Of a DNA stretch of 64,000 nucleotides, positions 55,852-63,318 are shown piece after piece. Numbering within the stretch: position 1 is the first letter of the stretch; each line of letters starts with the position of its first letter. The translations under genes and the position numbers were made by a program. Under the pieces are notes generated by a model. It made no database searches. It was not told the origin of the DNA and was given only the letters and a program-made list of their open reading frames with translations. Where the stretch lies: the NCBI RefSeq assembly GCF_016793485.1, contig NZ_JAEULZ010000046.1, positions 310,001-374,000 on the forward strand, written 5' to 3'. This stretch comes from Mesorhizobium sp. GTDB lineage: Bacteria; Pseudomonadota; Alphaproteobacteria; Rhizobiales; Rhizobiaceae.

Positions 55852-56253
55852 ATGTCAGATACAACGACGACTGCGCCTCAACCGAGAGCCCCAGGCATGT
55901 TGTGCCCCCACTGCAAGATCGATCTCGTCATGGCGGATCGCCAGGGCGTCGAGATCGACTATTGCCCCAGCTGCCGCGGGGTCTGGCTCGATCGGGGTGA
56001 ACTCGACAAGATCATCGAGCGGAGTGCCGCATACGAGGCGCGTCCGCCGGCGCCGCAGGAGACAGCCCAGCCGGGCAGCGTCCTGCCTCAAGCCGCCACG
56101 CCCTTCCTCCCGCCTCAACCCGCGCCGCTCCCGCAGGGCGGCTACCCGAACCAAGGCGGCCACTATGACCAGGGCACCTACGGTCGTCGCGATGATTGTG
56201 ATGATCGCGGGCGCCGGGGCAGCCGAGGGTTTCTTGGGCGGCTGTTCGACTAG
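55852..56253 (+). CDS. TFIIB-type zinc-ribbon protein
   Basis: A 133-residue protein with an N-terminal zf-TFIIB domain (LCPHCKIDLVM; YCPSCRGVWLDRGELDKIIE), then a Pro/Gln/Gly-rich linker and an Arg/Asp-rich end (GRRGSRGFLGRLFD). Four cysteines should bind zinc. RBS AGGAAAGGA. The function of this small family is unsettled; it is often near metal or stress genes. Confidence 0.88.
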   Translation: MSDTTTTAPQPRAPGMLCPHCKIDLVMADRQGVEIDYCPSCRGVWLDRGELDKIIERSAAYEARPPAPQETAQPGSVLPQAATPFLPPQPAPLPQGGYPNQGGHYDQGTYGRRDDCDDRGRRGSRGFLGRLFD

Positions 56254-56255
56254 GA

Positions 56256-56413
56256 GCGGTGCCGATTCCTGGATTTTCACGCCGGCAATTGACACGGGCC
56301 GGCCTTTCAACATGGCGGACATTATGAATACCACCAGGGTCCTCATGCTGAATGCAGACTCCGCGAGATCGACGATCCCTGTCCGGAAGCGGCCGAGTCG
56401 AGCCGGGCACTGA
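56256..56413 (+). pseudogene. Remnant of an lspA 3' end
   Basis: A 158-bp segment that aligns with the last 158 bp or so of lspA (55560-55737): conserved pieces are PFNMAD (catalytic Asp context), and the terminal KRPSRAGH versus ERPSRVGRS. The frame is damaged and the first part lost. It lies between the zinc-ribbon gene and ccdA. Confidence 0.82.
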
Positions 56414-56415
56414 CG

Positions 56416-57153
56416 ATGCCGATCATCGACGTGTCTTTACTGGGTTTGGCAACAGCAGGGACGGCGGGCGCCATTTCCTTCCTTTCGCCCTGCGTGCTGC
56501 CCCTTGTCCCGGGGTATTTGTCCTACGTCGCGGGAGGAGCCGACGGCACCGTCGGCGACGGCAGGACACGCCAGCTCCATGTTTTCGGACCAGCGCTCCT
56601 GTTCGTGCTCGGCTTTACCACCGTCTTTGTTCTACTCGGGCTCAGTGCGATGGCCCTCGGCGGATTTCTGCAACGCTACCAGATCGAAGCGAACCTGATC
56701 GGTGGCGCGCTGGTCGTGGTTTTCGGTCTCGCGATGACAGGGCTGCTACCCGTGCCGGTCGCGCTGATGGCGGATCGGCGCTGGCGAGGGCCGAAGCAGA
56801 TCGGAGGCACTTTCGGGGCCTACCTTCTCGGCATAGCCTTTGGTTTAGGCTGGACGCCCTGCATCGGCCCGGTGCTCGGCTCGATCCTCACCGTTACGGC
56901 AACCTCGGCCGGCAATGGAGCGGTGCTCCTTGGCGCCTACGGTCTCGGCCTCGGCATCCCGTTTCTGCTTGTAGCGCTGTTCTTCGGCAGCGCGGCCGTG
57001 GTCCTGAAACGCATGCGGCGCGCCGGAGCGGTCCTCAATATCGGCGCTGGGGCAGTGATGGTCGGCGTCGGCATTCTGATGATGACGGGTCGCCTGCAGG
57101 ACATCGCCATTTGGATGCTGACGACGTTTCCAGCGCTCGGCAACATCGGTTGA
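56416..57153 (+). CDS. ccdA: CcdA/DsbD-type thiol-reductant transporter
   Basis: A 245-residue, six-helix protein with the paired cysteines in FLSPCVLPLVPGYLSYVAGG and GLGWTPCIGPVLGSIL that carry electrons across the membrane to periplasmic thiols. It serves cytochrome c maturation or thiol homeostasis. On a metal island it could keep envelope thiols reduced. A degraded 3' copy lies at 58709. Confidence 0.92.
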   Translation: MPIIDVSLLGLATAGTAGAISFLSPCVLPLVPGYLSYVAGGADGTVGDGRTRQLHVFGPALLFVLGFTTVFVLLGLSAMALGGFLQRYQIEANLIGGALVVVFGLAMTGLLPVPVALMADRRWRGPKQIGGTFGAYLLGIAFGLGWTPCIGPVLGSILTVTATSAGNGAVLLGAYGLGLGIPFLLVALFFGSAAVVLKRMRRAGAVLNIGAGAVMVGVGILMMTGRLQDIAIWMLTTFPALGNIG

Positions 57154-57278
57154 GGTGCGCGGCCGCATACGATCGCGCGGTCTGGGCAGACGGGCCGACT
57201 CGTCCTCGGGGCAATCGATCCGCCGCTCGACCGCTCCGTCCTGCAGGCAACACTGTCATTTGGCCTTCAAGGAAAACC

Positions 57279-58190
57279 ATGGTGGACCATCAACCAACTA
57301 AAAGGCGCGCGCTGCTCTTCTTGAACCCGCGAAGCCGCAGCGGTGGAAATCGCGCAGCTGATGGCGCTGTTAAGCAGCTTGAGGCTGGCGGATTTATCTT
57401 GACGCACGGGCTGTGCACTCAGTCGGCAGATATGACCCGCGAGGTCAGTCGGCATGCTCATCAGGTGGACCTCGTGATCGTTGGCGGCGGCGACGGGACT
57501 GTCAACGCCGTGCTCAAGGGCGTGCTAGAGACTGGCTTGCCGCTCGGCATCCTACCGTTCGGCACGGCGAATGACCTTGCCCGGACACTTGGTATTCCGA
57601 GTGAACCTGCAGCGGCGGTCGCGGTCATCGTCGGGGGCTGCACGAGGCGGATCGACGTCGGCCAAGTCAACGACCAGTTCTTCGTCAACGTGGCGAGCAT
57701 GGGCCTGAGCGTTGAACTCGCGCGTCGGATGACCGGCAATCTGAAGCGGCATCTGGGGCGGCTAAGCTACCCGCTGGCTGCTATCAAGACAGTGCTTTAC
57801 ACGAGGCCGTTCACAGCCGAGGTGGCGACCACAGACCGCACGATCCGGCTCCGCAGTCTTCAGATCGCAGTCGGGAACGGTGTATTTTACGGCGGCGGTA
57901 TGGCTGTCTACGAGGCCGCCGCAATCGACGACCAATGCTTGGATTTCTATAGCATTGAGCCGCGACGATTTTGGCAATGGCCGCTTTTCCTGACGGCATT
58001 CCGGCGCGGTCGTAACCGGAATCTTGTCGGCATGCGGGCCTTCTGCAGCCCTGGTCCGCTTGAGATCCGAACCGACCCACCGCTACCTATCAACACTGAT
58101 GGGGAAATCACCACAATGACGCCAGCCCGATTCAATCTCTTGCCGCGTGCGGTGTCGGTCTTCGTACCAGCGGATCAAGCCCCAGCGTAA
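57279..58190 (+). CDS. Diacylglycerol/lipid kinase family protein
   Basis: A 303-residue kinase of the DAGK catalytic family: FLNPRSRSGGNRA, VIVGGGDGTVNAVLKGVL (nucleotide loop), LPFGTANDLARTLGI, and the C-terminal INTDGEITTMTPARF. It phosphorylates diacylglycerol, sphingoid bases or a related lipid. Start at ATG 57279 with AAGGA RBS; a longer frame from 56352 is spurious. Upstream of UppP, it may be part of lipid-carrier recycling; this is inferred. Confidence 0.9.
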   Translation: MVDHQPTKRRALLFLNPRSRSGGNRAADGAVKQLEAGGFILTHGLCTQSADMTREVSRHAHQVDLVIVGGGDGTVNAVLKGVLETGLPLGILPFGTANDLARTLGIPSEPAAAVAVIVGGCTRRIDVGQVNDQFFVNVASMGLSVELARRMTGNLKRHLGRLSYPLAAIKTVLYTRPFTAEVATTDRTIRLRSLQIAVGNGVFYGGGMAVYEAAAIDDQCLDFYSIEPRRFWQWPLFLTAFRRGRNRNLVGMRAFCSPGPLEIRTDPPLPINTDGEITTMTPARFNLLPRAVSVFVPADQAPA

Positions 58191-58205
58191 CAAACGGAGA
58201 TCGGT

Positions 58206-58682
58206 ATGACAGAGACATATTGGGGTATTTGGAGCGACGTTCCCACCCATCTTATACGTCTTGGATTGGCGTTCATGTTCGCCGTCCCGATCGGGTGGCA
58301 TCGGCAGCGCAACGAGCGCAGCGCTGGCCTGCGCACGTTTCCAATCGTGGCTATCGCGAGCTGCGGCTTTGCAATCCTTGCGATCGAGATTCTCGGTCGG
58401 AATTCACCAGAGCAGGCTCGAATCCTAGCAGGCCTAATCACCGGCGTGGGTTTCCTTGCGGGCGGCACCATTATCGGTTTTGGCTCCGACGTTCGTGGCA
58501 CCGCTACTGCAGCGAGTCTATGGAACGTAGGCATCATAGGAGTTGCAGTAGGCTTCGCCTACTATGATCTCGCCCTTGTCCTTTCTATCGCTAACTTTGG
58601 AGTACTTGCTCTAATCACCCCGTTAGAGCTGAAAGAGCACCGCGAGCTCGAAGTACCTGCCGCAGACCGGGTGGAGAAGTAG
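58206..58682 (+). CDS. MgtC/SapB family membrane protein
   Basis: A 158-residue protein with four helices and MgtC motifs: RLGLAFMFAVPIGWHRQRNE, SAGLRTFPIVAIASCGFAIL, ITGVGFLAGGTIIGFG, RGTATAASLWNVGIIGVAVG. MgtC proteins influence magnesium homeostasis, ATP synthase and virulence. It follows the lipid kinase by 15 bp. Confidence 0.9.
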   Translation: MTETYWGIWSDVPTHLIRLGLAFMFAVPIGWHRQRNERSAGLRTFPIVAIASCGFAILAIEILGRNSPEQARILAGLITGVGFLAGGTIIGFGSDVRGTATAASLWNVGIIGVAVGFAYYDLALVLSIANFGVLALITPLELKEHRELEVPAADRVEK

Positions 58683-58708
58683 CGGAAGTGAGGTCACCTA
58701 CAGCGCCG

Positions 58709-58892
58709 CACTTCGGCAATGCAGCTTTAGTTGCATGCGCGCCGGCGCAGCGCTCAACGTGGCGCAGGCACCGTGATCGTCGGCGTCTGCGTTTTTATGA
58801 AAGCGGCTCCCCTTCAGGAGATCGCCATTTGGATTCTGACAACACTTTTAGTTCTCGGGCAGGATTGGTTGAAGCACGCAGGAATCGGTTGA
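58709..58892 (+). pseudogene. Remnant of a ccdA 3' end
   Basis: A 184-bp stretch that aligns with the end of ccdA. GAGTVIVGVCVF compares with GAGAVMVGVGIL, and LQEIAIWILTTLLVLG with LQDIAIWMLTTFPALG. The start (HFGNAALV) is in another frame. It stops at 58892, just before uppP. Confidence 0.83.
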
Positions 58893-58982
58893 TCAATCGG
58901 CTTGAGCGTCTCTCCCGGGGAGCGGGCTCGCGAATTCGTTATGGACCCCGTCGAACCAGCCTCCAAAATTGCAGGAGCAAGT

Positions 58983-59855
58983 ATGACCGCAGGGTGTACT
59001 CAGGGCGTCGACACCGGGTTCGTGGCGTTGGGGTATGGCAAAGTCGCCCTGCTGGGCGTTGTCCAGGGGATCACCGAACTGCTACCGATCTCGTCGACGG
59101 CGCACATGAGGATCGTACCTGCGTTGCTCGGTTGGCAGGATCCGGGCTCCGCCTTCTCCGCCGCCATGCAGCTCGCAGCACTGGCTGCCGTCGTCAGCTA
59201 TTTTTGGGACGACGTGAGCCAGTTGGCCACGAACTCGCTTCGCGCCGTTGTGCATCGGGACTTACGGGACCGACACTTCCGCTTCTCTGTTTGGATTGGT
59301 CTCGCGACGATCCCGATCGGCGTGGCTGGCTTGTCTTTGTCGGGAGTGCTGAACGCCTGCGGTTCTCCCTTGCGCAGCCTCACCGTGATCGGCTGGGCTT
59401 GCATCGTGATGGCCATCCTGCTCGCGCTCGCGGAGATTTATGCCCGCCACAGACGGACGCTAGAAAATGTATCGGTGATCGATGCGATGATCGTGGGCAT
59501 CGCTCAGGTTGGAGCATTGATCCCAGGTGTGTCGCGCTCGGGCTCTACCTTGACCGCGGCGCTTGCGCTCGGCCTAAAACGGGAAGAGGCGGCGCGATTC
59601 TCCTTCCTCCTTGGCCTGCCGGCAATTTCCCTCGCTGGCTTCAAAGAACTTTGGGAACTGTACAAAGCTCAATTGTCTCTCGACGGCTGGTCCATCCTTC
59701 TCGTTGGGCTCGCGGTGGCTTCTATTTCAGCTTTCTTCGCGATCTGGGGGCTAATGCGCGTGCTCGAGCGCTTTTCGGCTTGGCCCTTCGTGATTTATCG
59801 AGGTGCCCTCGGCATCTTTCTCATCACCGCCATTGCATTGGGCCGAATCACTTGA
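58983..59855 (+). CDS. uppP: Undecaprenyl-diphosphate phosphatase, PbrB-like
   Basis: A 290-residue, eight-helix BacA-family phosphatase with GVVQGITELLPISSTAHMRI (catalytic Glu, Ser) and PGVSRSGSTLTAALALG (phosphate-binding Arg-Ser). It regenerates undecaprenyl phosphate. PbrB of Cupriavidus belongs to this family and releases phosphate that precipitates lead. The ATG at 58983 follows AGGAG by 5 nt; a longer frame from 58902 is less likely. Confidence 0.92.
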   Translation: MTAGCTQGVDTGFVALGYGKVALLGVVQGITELLPISSTAHMRIVPALLGWQDPGSAFSAAMQLAALAAVVSYFWDDVSQLATNSLRAVVHRDLRDRHFRFSVWIGLATIPIGVAGLSLSGVLNACGSPLRSLTVIGWACIVMAILLALAEIYARHRRTLENVSVIDAMIVGIAQVGALIPGVSRSGSTLTAALALGLKREEAARFSFLLGLPAISLAGFKELWELYKAQLSLDGWSILLVGLAVASISAFFAIWGLMRVLERFSAWPFVIYRGALGIFLITAIALGRIT

Positions 59856-59877
59856 TTTGCGAACGTTGGAAATCTGC

Positions 59878-60501
59878 ATGAGTGCGAACGACAACAAAGA
59901 AGAATCCGAAATCGAACTTGACGCGAGTAACGCCGCCCAACGCAAGAGCTTGCTGTGGGTGCTCGGCATCAATTTCCTGCAAGTCATAGTCGCCGGGCTC
60001 GTAGGAGTTATTGCAGACTCCACCGGTCTGCTGGGTGCCGCCCTCGATAATTTAGGAGACGCCGCTGTCTATGCCGTCAGCATCTATGCCGTTGGGCGGA
60101 CGATCGTGGCCAAGGCGCGTGTCGCACGGCTGTCCGGCATCCTTCTGATCGTTTTGGGCCTCGGGCTGCTCGTGGAGGTTCTTCGACGTTTCTTCGTGGG
60201 CGCTGAGCCGATCGGCTTAGCCATGATTGTTACGGCCATCGCAAACGCCGCGACCAATCTGTTTTGCCTCCGGCTGCTGCGTGCGCATCGAGACGAGGGC
60301 GTGCACCTGAAGGCGTCCTGGATCTTTACGACTAACGACATGCTGGCCAACGCTGGCATCGTTGTTTCCGGCGCCGCAGTCATGTTCTTCAGGTCACCGC
60401 TTCCCGATTTGATCATAGGGTTGGTGGTTGTTGGGATCGTTCTCAAGGGCGGCTGGGATATTCTGAAGGAGGCGCGCGAGGCGCAACGGGAGGCATTGTA
60501 G
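59878..60501 (+). CDS. Cation diffusion facilitator-type transporter
   Basis: A 207-residue, six-helix protein resembling CDF efflux proteins: LQVIVAGLVGVIADSTGLLG, ALDNLGDAAVYAVSIYAVGR and TTNDMLANAGIVVSGAAVMF. The site A motif reads DNLGD rather than the common HxLxD, and the cytoplasmic C-terminal domain is missing, so it is short. It probably exports Zn, Cd or Pb. Lies 22 bp after uppP and is likely in one operon with it. Confidence 0.85.
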   Translation: MSANDNKEESEIELDASNAAQRKSLLWVLGINFLQVIVAGLVGVIADSTGLLGAALDNLGDAAVYAVSIYAVGRTIVAKARVARLSGILLIVLGLGLLVEVLRRFFVGAEPIGLAMIVTAIANAATNLFCLRLLRAHRDEGVHLKASWIFTTNDMLANAGIVVSGAAVMFFRSPLPDLIIGLVVVGIVLKGGWDILKEAREAQREAL

Positions 60502-60745
60502 GTCAACGAAAAATGATGAGCGAGCGGTCCCTCCGCCTTGCTCGGATCGTACTCGCGGCTTGAGGCAGCAGCCTGACTTAACTGCGACGAATGGCCTTAC
60601 CGCAGCACTTCCGCCTCGGCTCCGAAAAAATCGGTTCCGCTGCGAGTGCGTGGCGACGAAGACGAATCTGATGCGCTCGCGAGGCTGCGGATCGTTTCAC
60701 TGTTCAAGCCTAGAGAACAAACCTCCGATCTCGATCACATTTTTC
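60502..60745. other. Intergenic stretch before the LysR promoter
   Basis: About 240 bases with no recognised gene; short frames lack motifs or RBS. It ends in the MerR-type promoter 4. Confidence 0.5.
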
Positions 60746-60776
60746 TTGATCCTGTAGCCGCTACAGCATGTAGCTT
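60746..60776 (+). promoter_or_regulatory. MerR-type promoter 4 (LysR near conjugation genes)
   Basis: TTGATC (60746-60751), a 19-bp spacer with CTGTAG-CCG-CTACAG (60752-60766), and TAGCTT (60771-60776). It is 118 bp before the LysR start. The dyad is identical to the other three except for the central triplet. Confidence 0.85.
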
Positions 60777-60894
60777 GCTACACGGTATTGTTGCACGGCT
60801 CGATGACCAAGGAAGCGGGTACGCCGTGATCGTAGCAGCCTCCTGGAAGCAAGAGTGGCCCGCATACTTCAGGCCACGGGGAGGTAGCACTCAG

Positions 60895-61818
60895 ATGATC
60901 GAACTGCGCCATCTTCGCTACGTTGTCGCAACCGCCGAGCGCGGAAGTTTTCGACGCGCAGCCAAGGCGCTGGAAGTTCACGAGTCTGCCATTAGCCGAC
61001 GTATCCGGGATCTCGAAGACGAGATCGGAGCCGCGCTTTTCATTCGTCACCATGGCGGCGTTCACCTCACCCAGGCGGGCCAGAGATTCCTCATCCGCGC
61101 GCGCCAGGCTCTGAGCCAGATTGGCCATGCGGCCATCGATGCGGGTTCGTTCGGTCGTGGTGAGGCAGGCGTGGTCCGCATTGGGATATTTTCGTCGCTC
61201 GCTTCTGGCTTTCTGTCCGATCTGCTCCGCGCCTATGTCGGAGCGAACCCCGAGGTCCGCCCCGACCTCATCGAAGGGGCCCCGACCGACCACATCGCCT
61301 CGGTTCAAAGGCATCGGCTGGATATCGCCTTCCTGACAGGTCAGCCAATCGCGGATGGCTGCGATCTGGCCCATCTCTGGAATGAGCGGGTCTATGTGGC
61401 ATTGCCGAGCGATGATGAACTAGCGCGAAAGCGTGAGATCGCGTGGGGGAATCTGCGAGACAGACACTTCATTGTGAGTGGGACTGATCCCGGACCTGAG
61501 ATCCACGACTACCTGGTGAAGCATCTGGCCGATCTTGGGCACCATCCAAACGTCGAACGCCACGGCGTGGGCAGGGACAACTTGATGCATCTTGTAGCGA
61601 TCAGACAAGGTCTCACCCTCACAAGTGAAGCGACGACGGCAGCGCGCTTTCCCGGCGTCGTTTACCGCCCGCTATCCGAGGAGATCCTGCCATTCTGCGC
61701 AATATGGTCGCCACAGAACGACAATCCGGCGCTGCGACGGCTTCTCAGTCTGGCGAGAACAATGTCGAAAGCTGCTTTGCCGGGCTTGCTCCCTGATGAT
61801 GGGACCGCCGGACTATGA
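60895..61818 (+). CDS. LysR-family regulator beside the trb genes
   Basis: A 307-residue LysR regulator: IELRHLRYVVATAERGSFRR, HESAISRRIRDLEDEIG and an effector domain of about 210 residues. LysR genes of this kind commonly border DUF2274-trbI clusters on proteobacterial ICEs. GGGAGG at 60878 precedes the ATG. It is convergent with the DUF2274 gene (6-bp overlap). The metal-type promoter upstream suggests it is induced by the MerR regulator; its targets are unknown. Confidence 0.88.
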   Translation: MIELRHLRYVVATAERGSFRRAAKALEVHESAISRRIRDLEDEIGAALFIRHHGGVHLTQAGQRFLIRARQALSQIGHAAIDAGSFGRGEAGVVRIGIFSSLASGFLSDLLRAYVGANPEVRPDLIEGAPTDHIASVQRHRLDIAFLTGQPIADGCDLAHLWNERVYVALPSDDELARKREIAWGNLRDRHFIVSGTDPGPEIHDYLVKHLADLGHHPNVERHGVGRDNLMHLVAIRQGLTLTSEATTAARFPGVVYRPLSEEILPFCAIWSPQNDNPALRRLLSLARTMSKAALPGLLPDDGTAGL

Positions 61819-62076
61819 GTGGTCCGCCTCCTTTGGAGCAATTTGCCGCTGAGACGGAGTGGCGGCTCGCCGAGCCTTGGCGAACGCCCGATCGGTTGCC
61901 ATAAAGCGCTCGATCATCGGTGAGATCAGCTTGACCGGGTCGCCAATCGGCCGTCCGGTCTCGCGGGCGAGTACGTGGGAATAAGCCACGAGGTCGCGGT
62001 GAACCGACGCCGGCAGTTCGATTGACAGCTTGACGGGCTTGTCATCGTCAATGACCCCGAGCTTCAGCTTCACCAT
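61813..62076 (-). CDS. DUF2274 protein
   Basis: An 87-residue protein (LSIELPASVHRDLVAYSHVL; SPMIERFMATDRAFAKAR) of DUF2274, a ribbon-helix-helix-like small family found right after trbI in ICE conjugation clusters. Probable DNA-binding or accessory transfer role. Confidence 0.88.
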   Translation of the reverse strand: MVKLKLGVIDDDKPVKLSIELPASVHRDLVAYSHVLARETGRPIGDPVKLISPMIERFMATDRAFAKARRAATPSQRQIAPKEADHS

Positions 62077-62079
62077 TGG

Positions 62080-63318
62080 TCAACCTCCATAGGCTTCTAG
62101 GACGAGGTCTCGCGTGACGATGACGCGGACGGGGAATCCGGGCCGGACGGTCAGCGTCGGCGCGACGTTCAACTGGCGACGTACGATCTGCTGGCCAGCA
62201 TCGTTGATCGTGTTTTGCCCGCCGTTGCGGATAGCCTGGATCAGGCGGTCGTCGTCGTTCGTAGCGAGCTCGGCCCCGATGCTCAGCAACGTGGAGAGAC
62301 CCGCTGCTTTGGCCAGATCCCACCAGTGATAGTCGACGCCATCCTGCAAGCCGGCATAGCCCTCCGCGTCGGCGCCTGGCTGGCGTTCGAGCACGATCGA
62401 CCGCCCATTCGGGAAGATCAGCCGGTTCCAGACTAGCAGCACACGGCTTTGGCCGAACTGAACATTATTGTCGTATTGGCCGATAATTCGTGTGCCCTGC
62501 GGCACCAATAGAATGCGGCCGGTCGGGCTGTCATAGATGTTTTCCGTCACCTGGGCCGTGATCTGGCCGGGCAGATCGGAGCGGATGCCGGTGATCAGCG
62601 CCGCCGAGATCACCGCGCCGGCCTGAAGAATGTTCGGCGATGCCGGCGCCGCGACGCGATCCGGCGAGACCGTCCGCCGATCGGCGGCGGCATTGAGAAA
62701 CGCGAGCTGGCGCTCCTGCGCGGTCGGTGTGGCCGGCTGCGGCGCGAGGCCGAGGCTCGTTAGATCGGGCAGAGGCAGTTGGGGACTGGCGGGCGGTGTT
62801 CCGCCTGGTGAGGCCGCCGCTGGCGTCGTGGTCGTCCGGGTTTCCGTCGAAGCGAACAGCCGCGCCGTCCGTGCCGCCTCCAATTCCTGAAGCCGGCGCT
62901 GTTCCTCGGCGCTGAGGCCCGGACTGGGCGCCGCCATGCCAGGAACCGGGACGGGTTGGCCCCGGTTCTGCGCGTCGAGGATGGGGCGGCCGAGATCGCC
63001 GGGCAGTGGTGGCCCGAGCACCGGCCCCGTATAATCACGCGGCAGGCCGGCAAGGCCATCAGCGGTCGCGCGATTGTCGGTCGAATACAGCTCTTCATTC
63101 GGCCGGCCGCCGTCGCGGGTCTGGAGCGCGTAGATCAACGCTCCACCGATCCCGACGCTGGCGACGAGACCGAGGCCGGCAAGCACCTTCCTTGACAACC
63201 GCGTGACGCGCGGCGCCTCGGCGCGCAGCCGCATCGGCGGCGCCGGCTCGCCGATCAGGGGCTGCTCGACGTTCTCCGGCTTTGCCCCCTCCTCTTTCCG
63301 GGAATCGATGTCGCTCAC
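62080..63318 (-). CDS. trbI: Type IV secretion protein TrbI/VirB10
   Basis: A 412-residue VirB10-family protein that spans both membranes in the mating channel. A short cytoplasmic part, one membrane helix (KVLAGLGLVASVGIGGALIY), a Pro-rich periplasmic section, then the conserved C-terminal domain (GRILLVPQGTRIIGQYDNNV; VLLVWNRLIFPNGRSIVLER). The GTG at 63318 overlaps the trbG stop (GTGA); the frame upstream of it is not TrbI-like. Confidence 0.94.
   Translation of the reverse strand: MSDIDSRKEEGAKPENVEQPLIGEPAPPMRLRAEAPRVTRLSRKVLAGLGLVASVGIGGALIYALQTRDGGRPNEELYSTDNRATADGLAGLPRDYTGPVLGPPLPGDLGRPILDAQNRGQPVPVPGMAAPSPGLSAEEQRRLQELEAARTARLFASTETRTTTTPAAASPGGTPPASPQLPLPDLTSLGLAPQPATPTAQERQLAFLNAAADRRTVSPDRVAAPASPNILQAGAVISAALITGIRSDLPGQITAQVTENIYDSPTGRILLVPQGTRIIGQYDNNVQFGQSRVLLVWNRLIFPNGRSIVLERQPGADAEGYAGLQDGVDYHWWDLAKAAGLSTLLSIGAELATNDDDRLIQAIRNGGQNTINDAGQQIVRRQLNVAPTLTVRPGFPVRVIVTRDLVLEAYGG

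Noticed and set aside
56352-57278. Upstream extension of the lipid kinase frame
   Set aside because: The extension is Arg-rich and lies over ccdA in another frame; the kinase has its own RBS and ATG at 57279.
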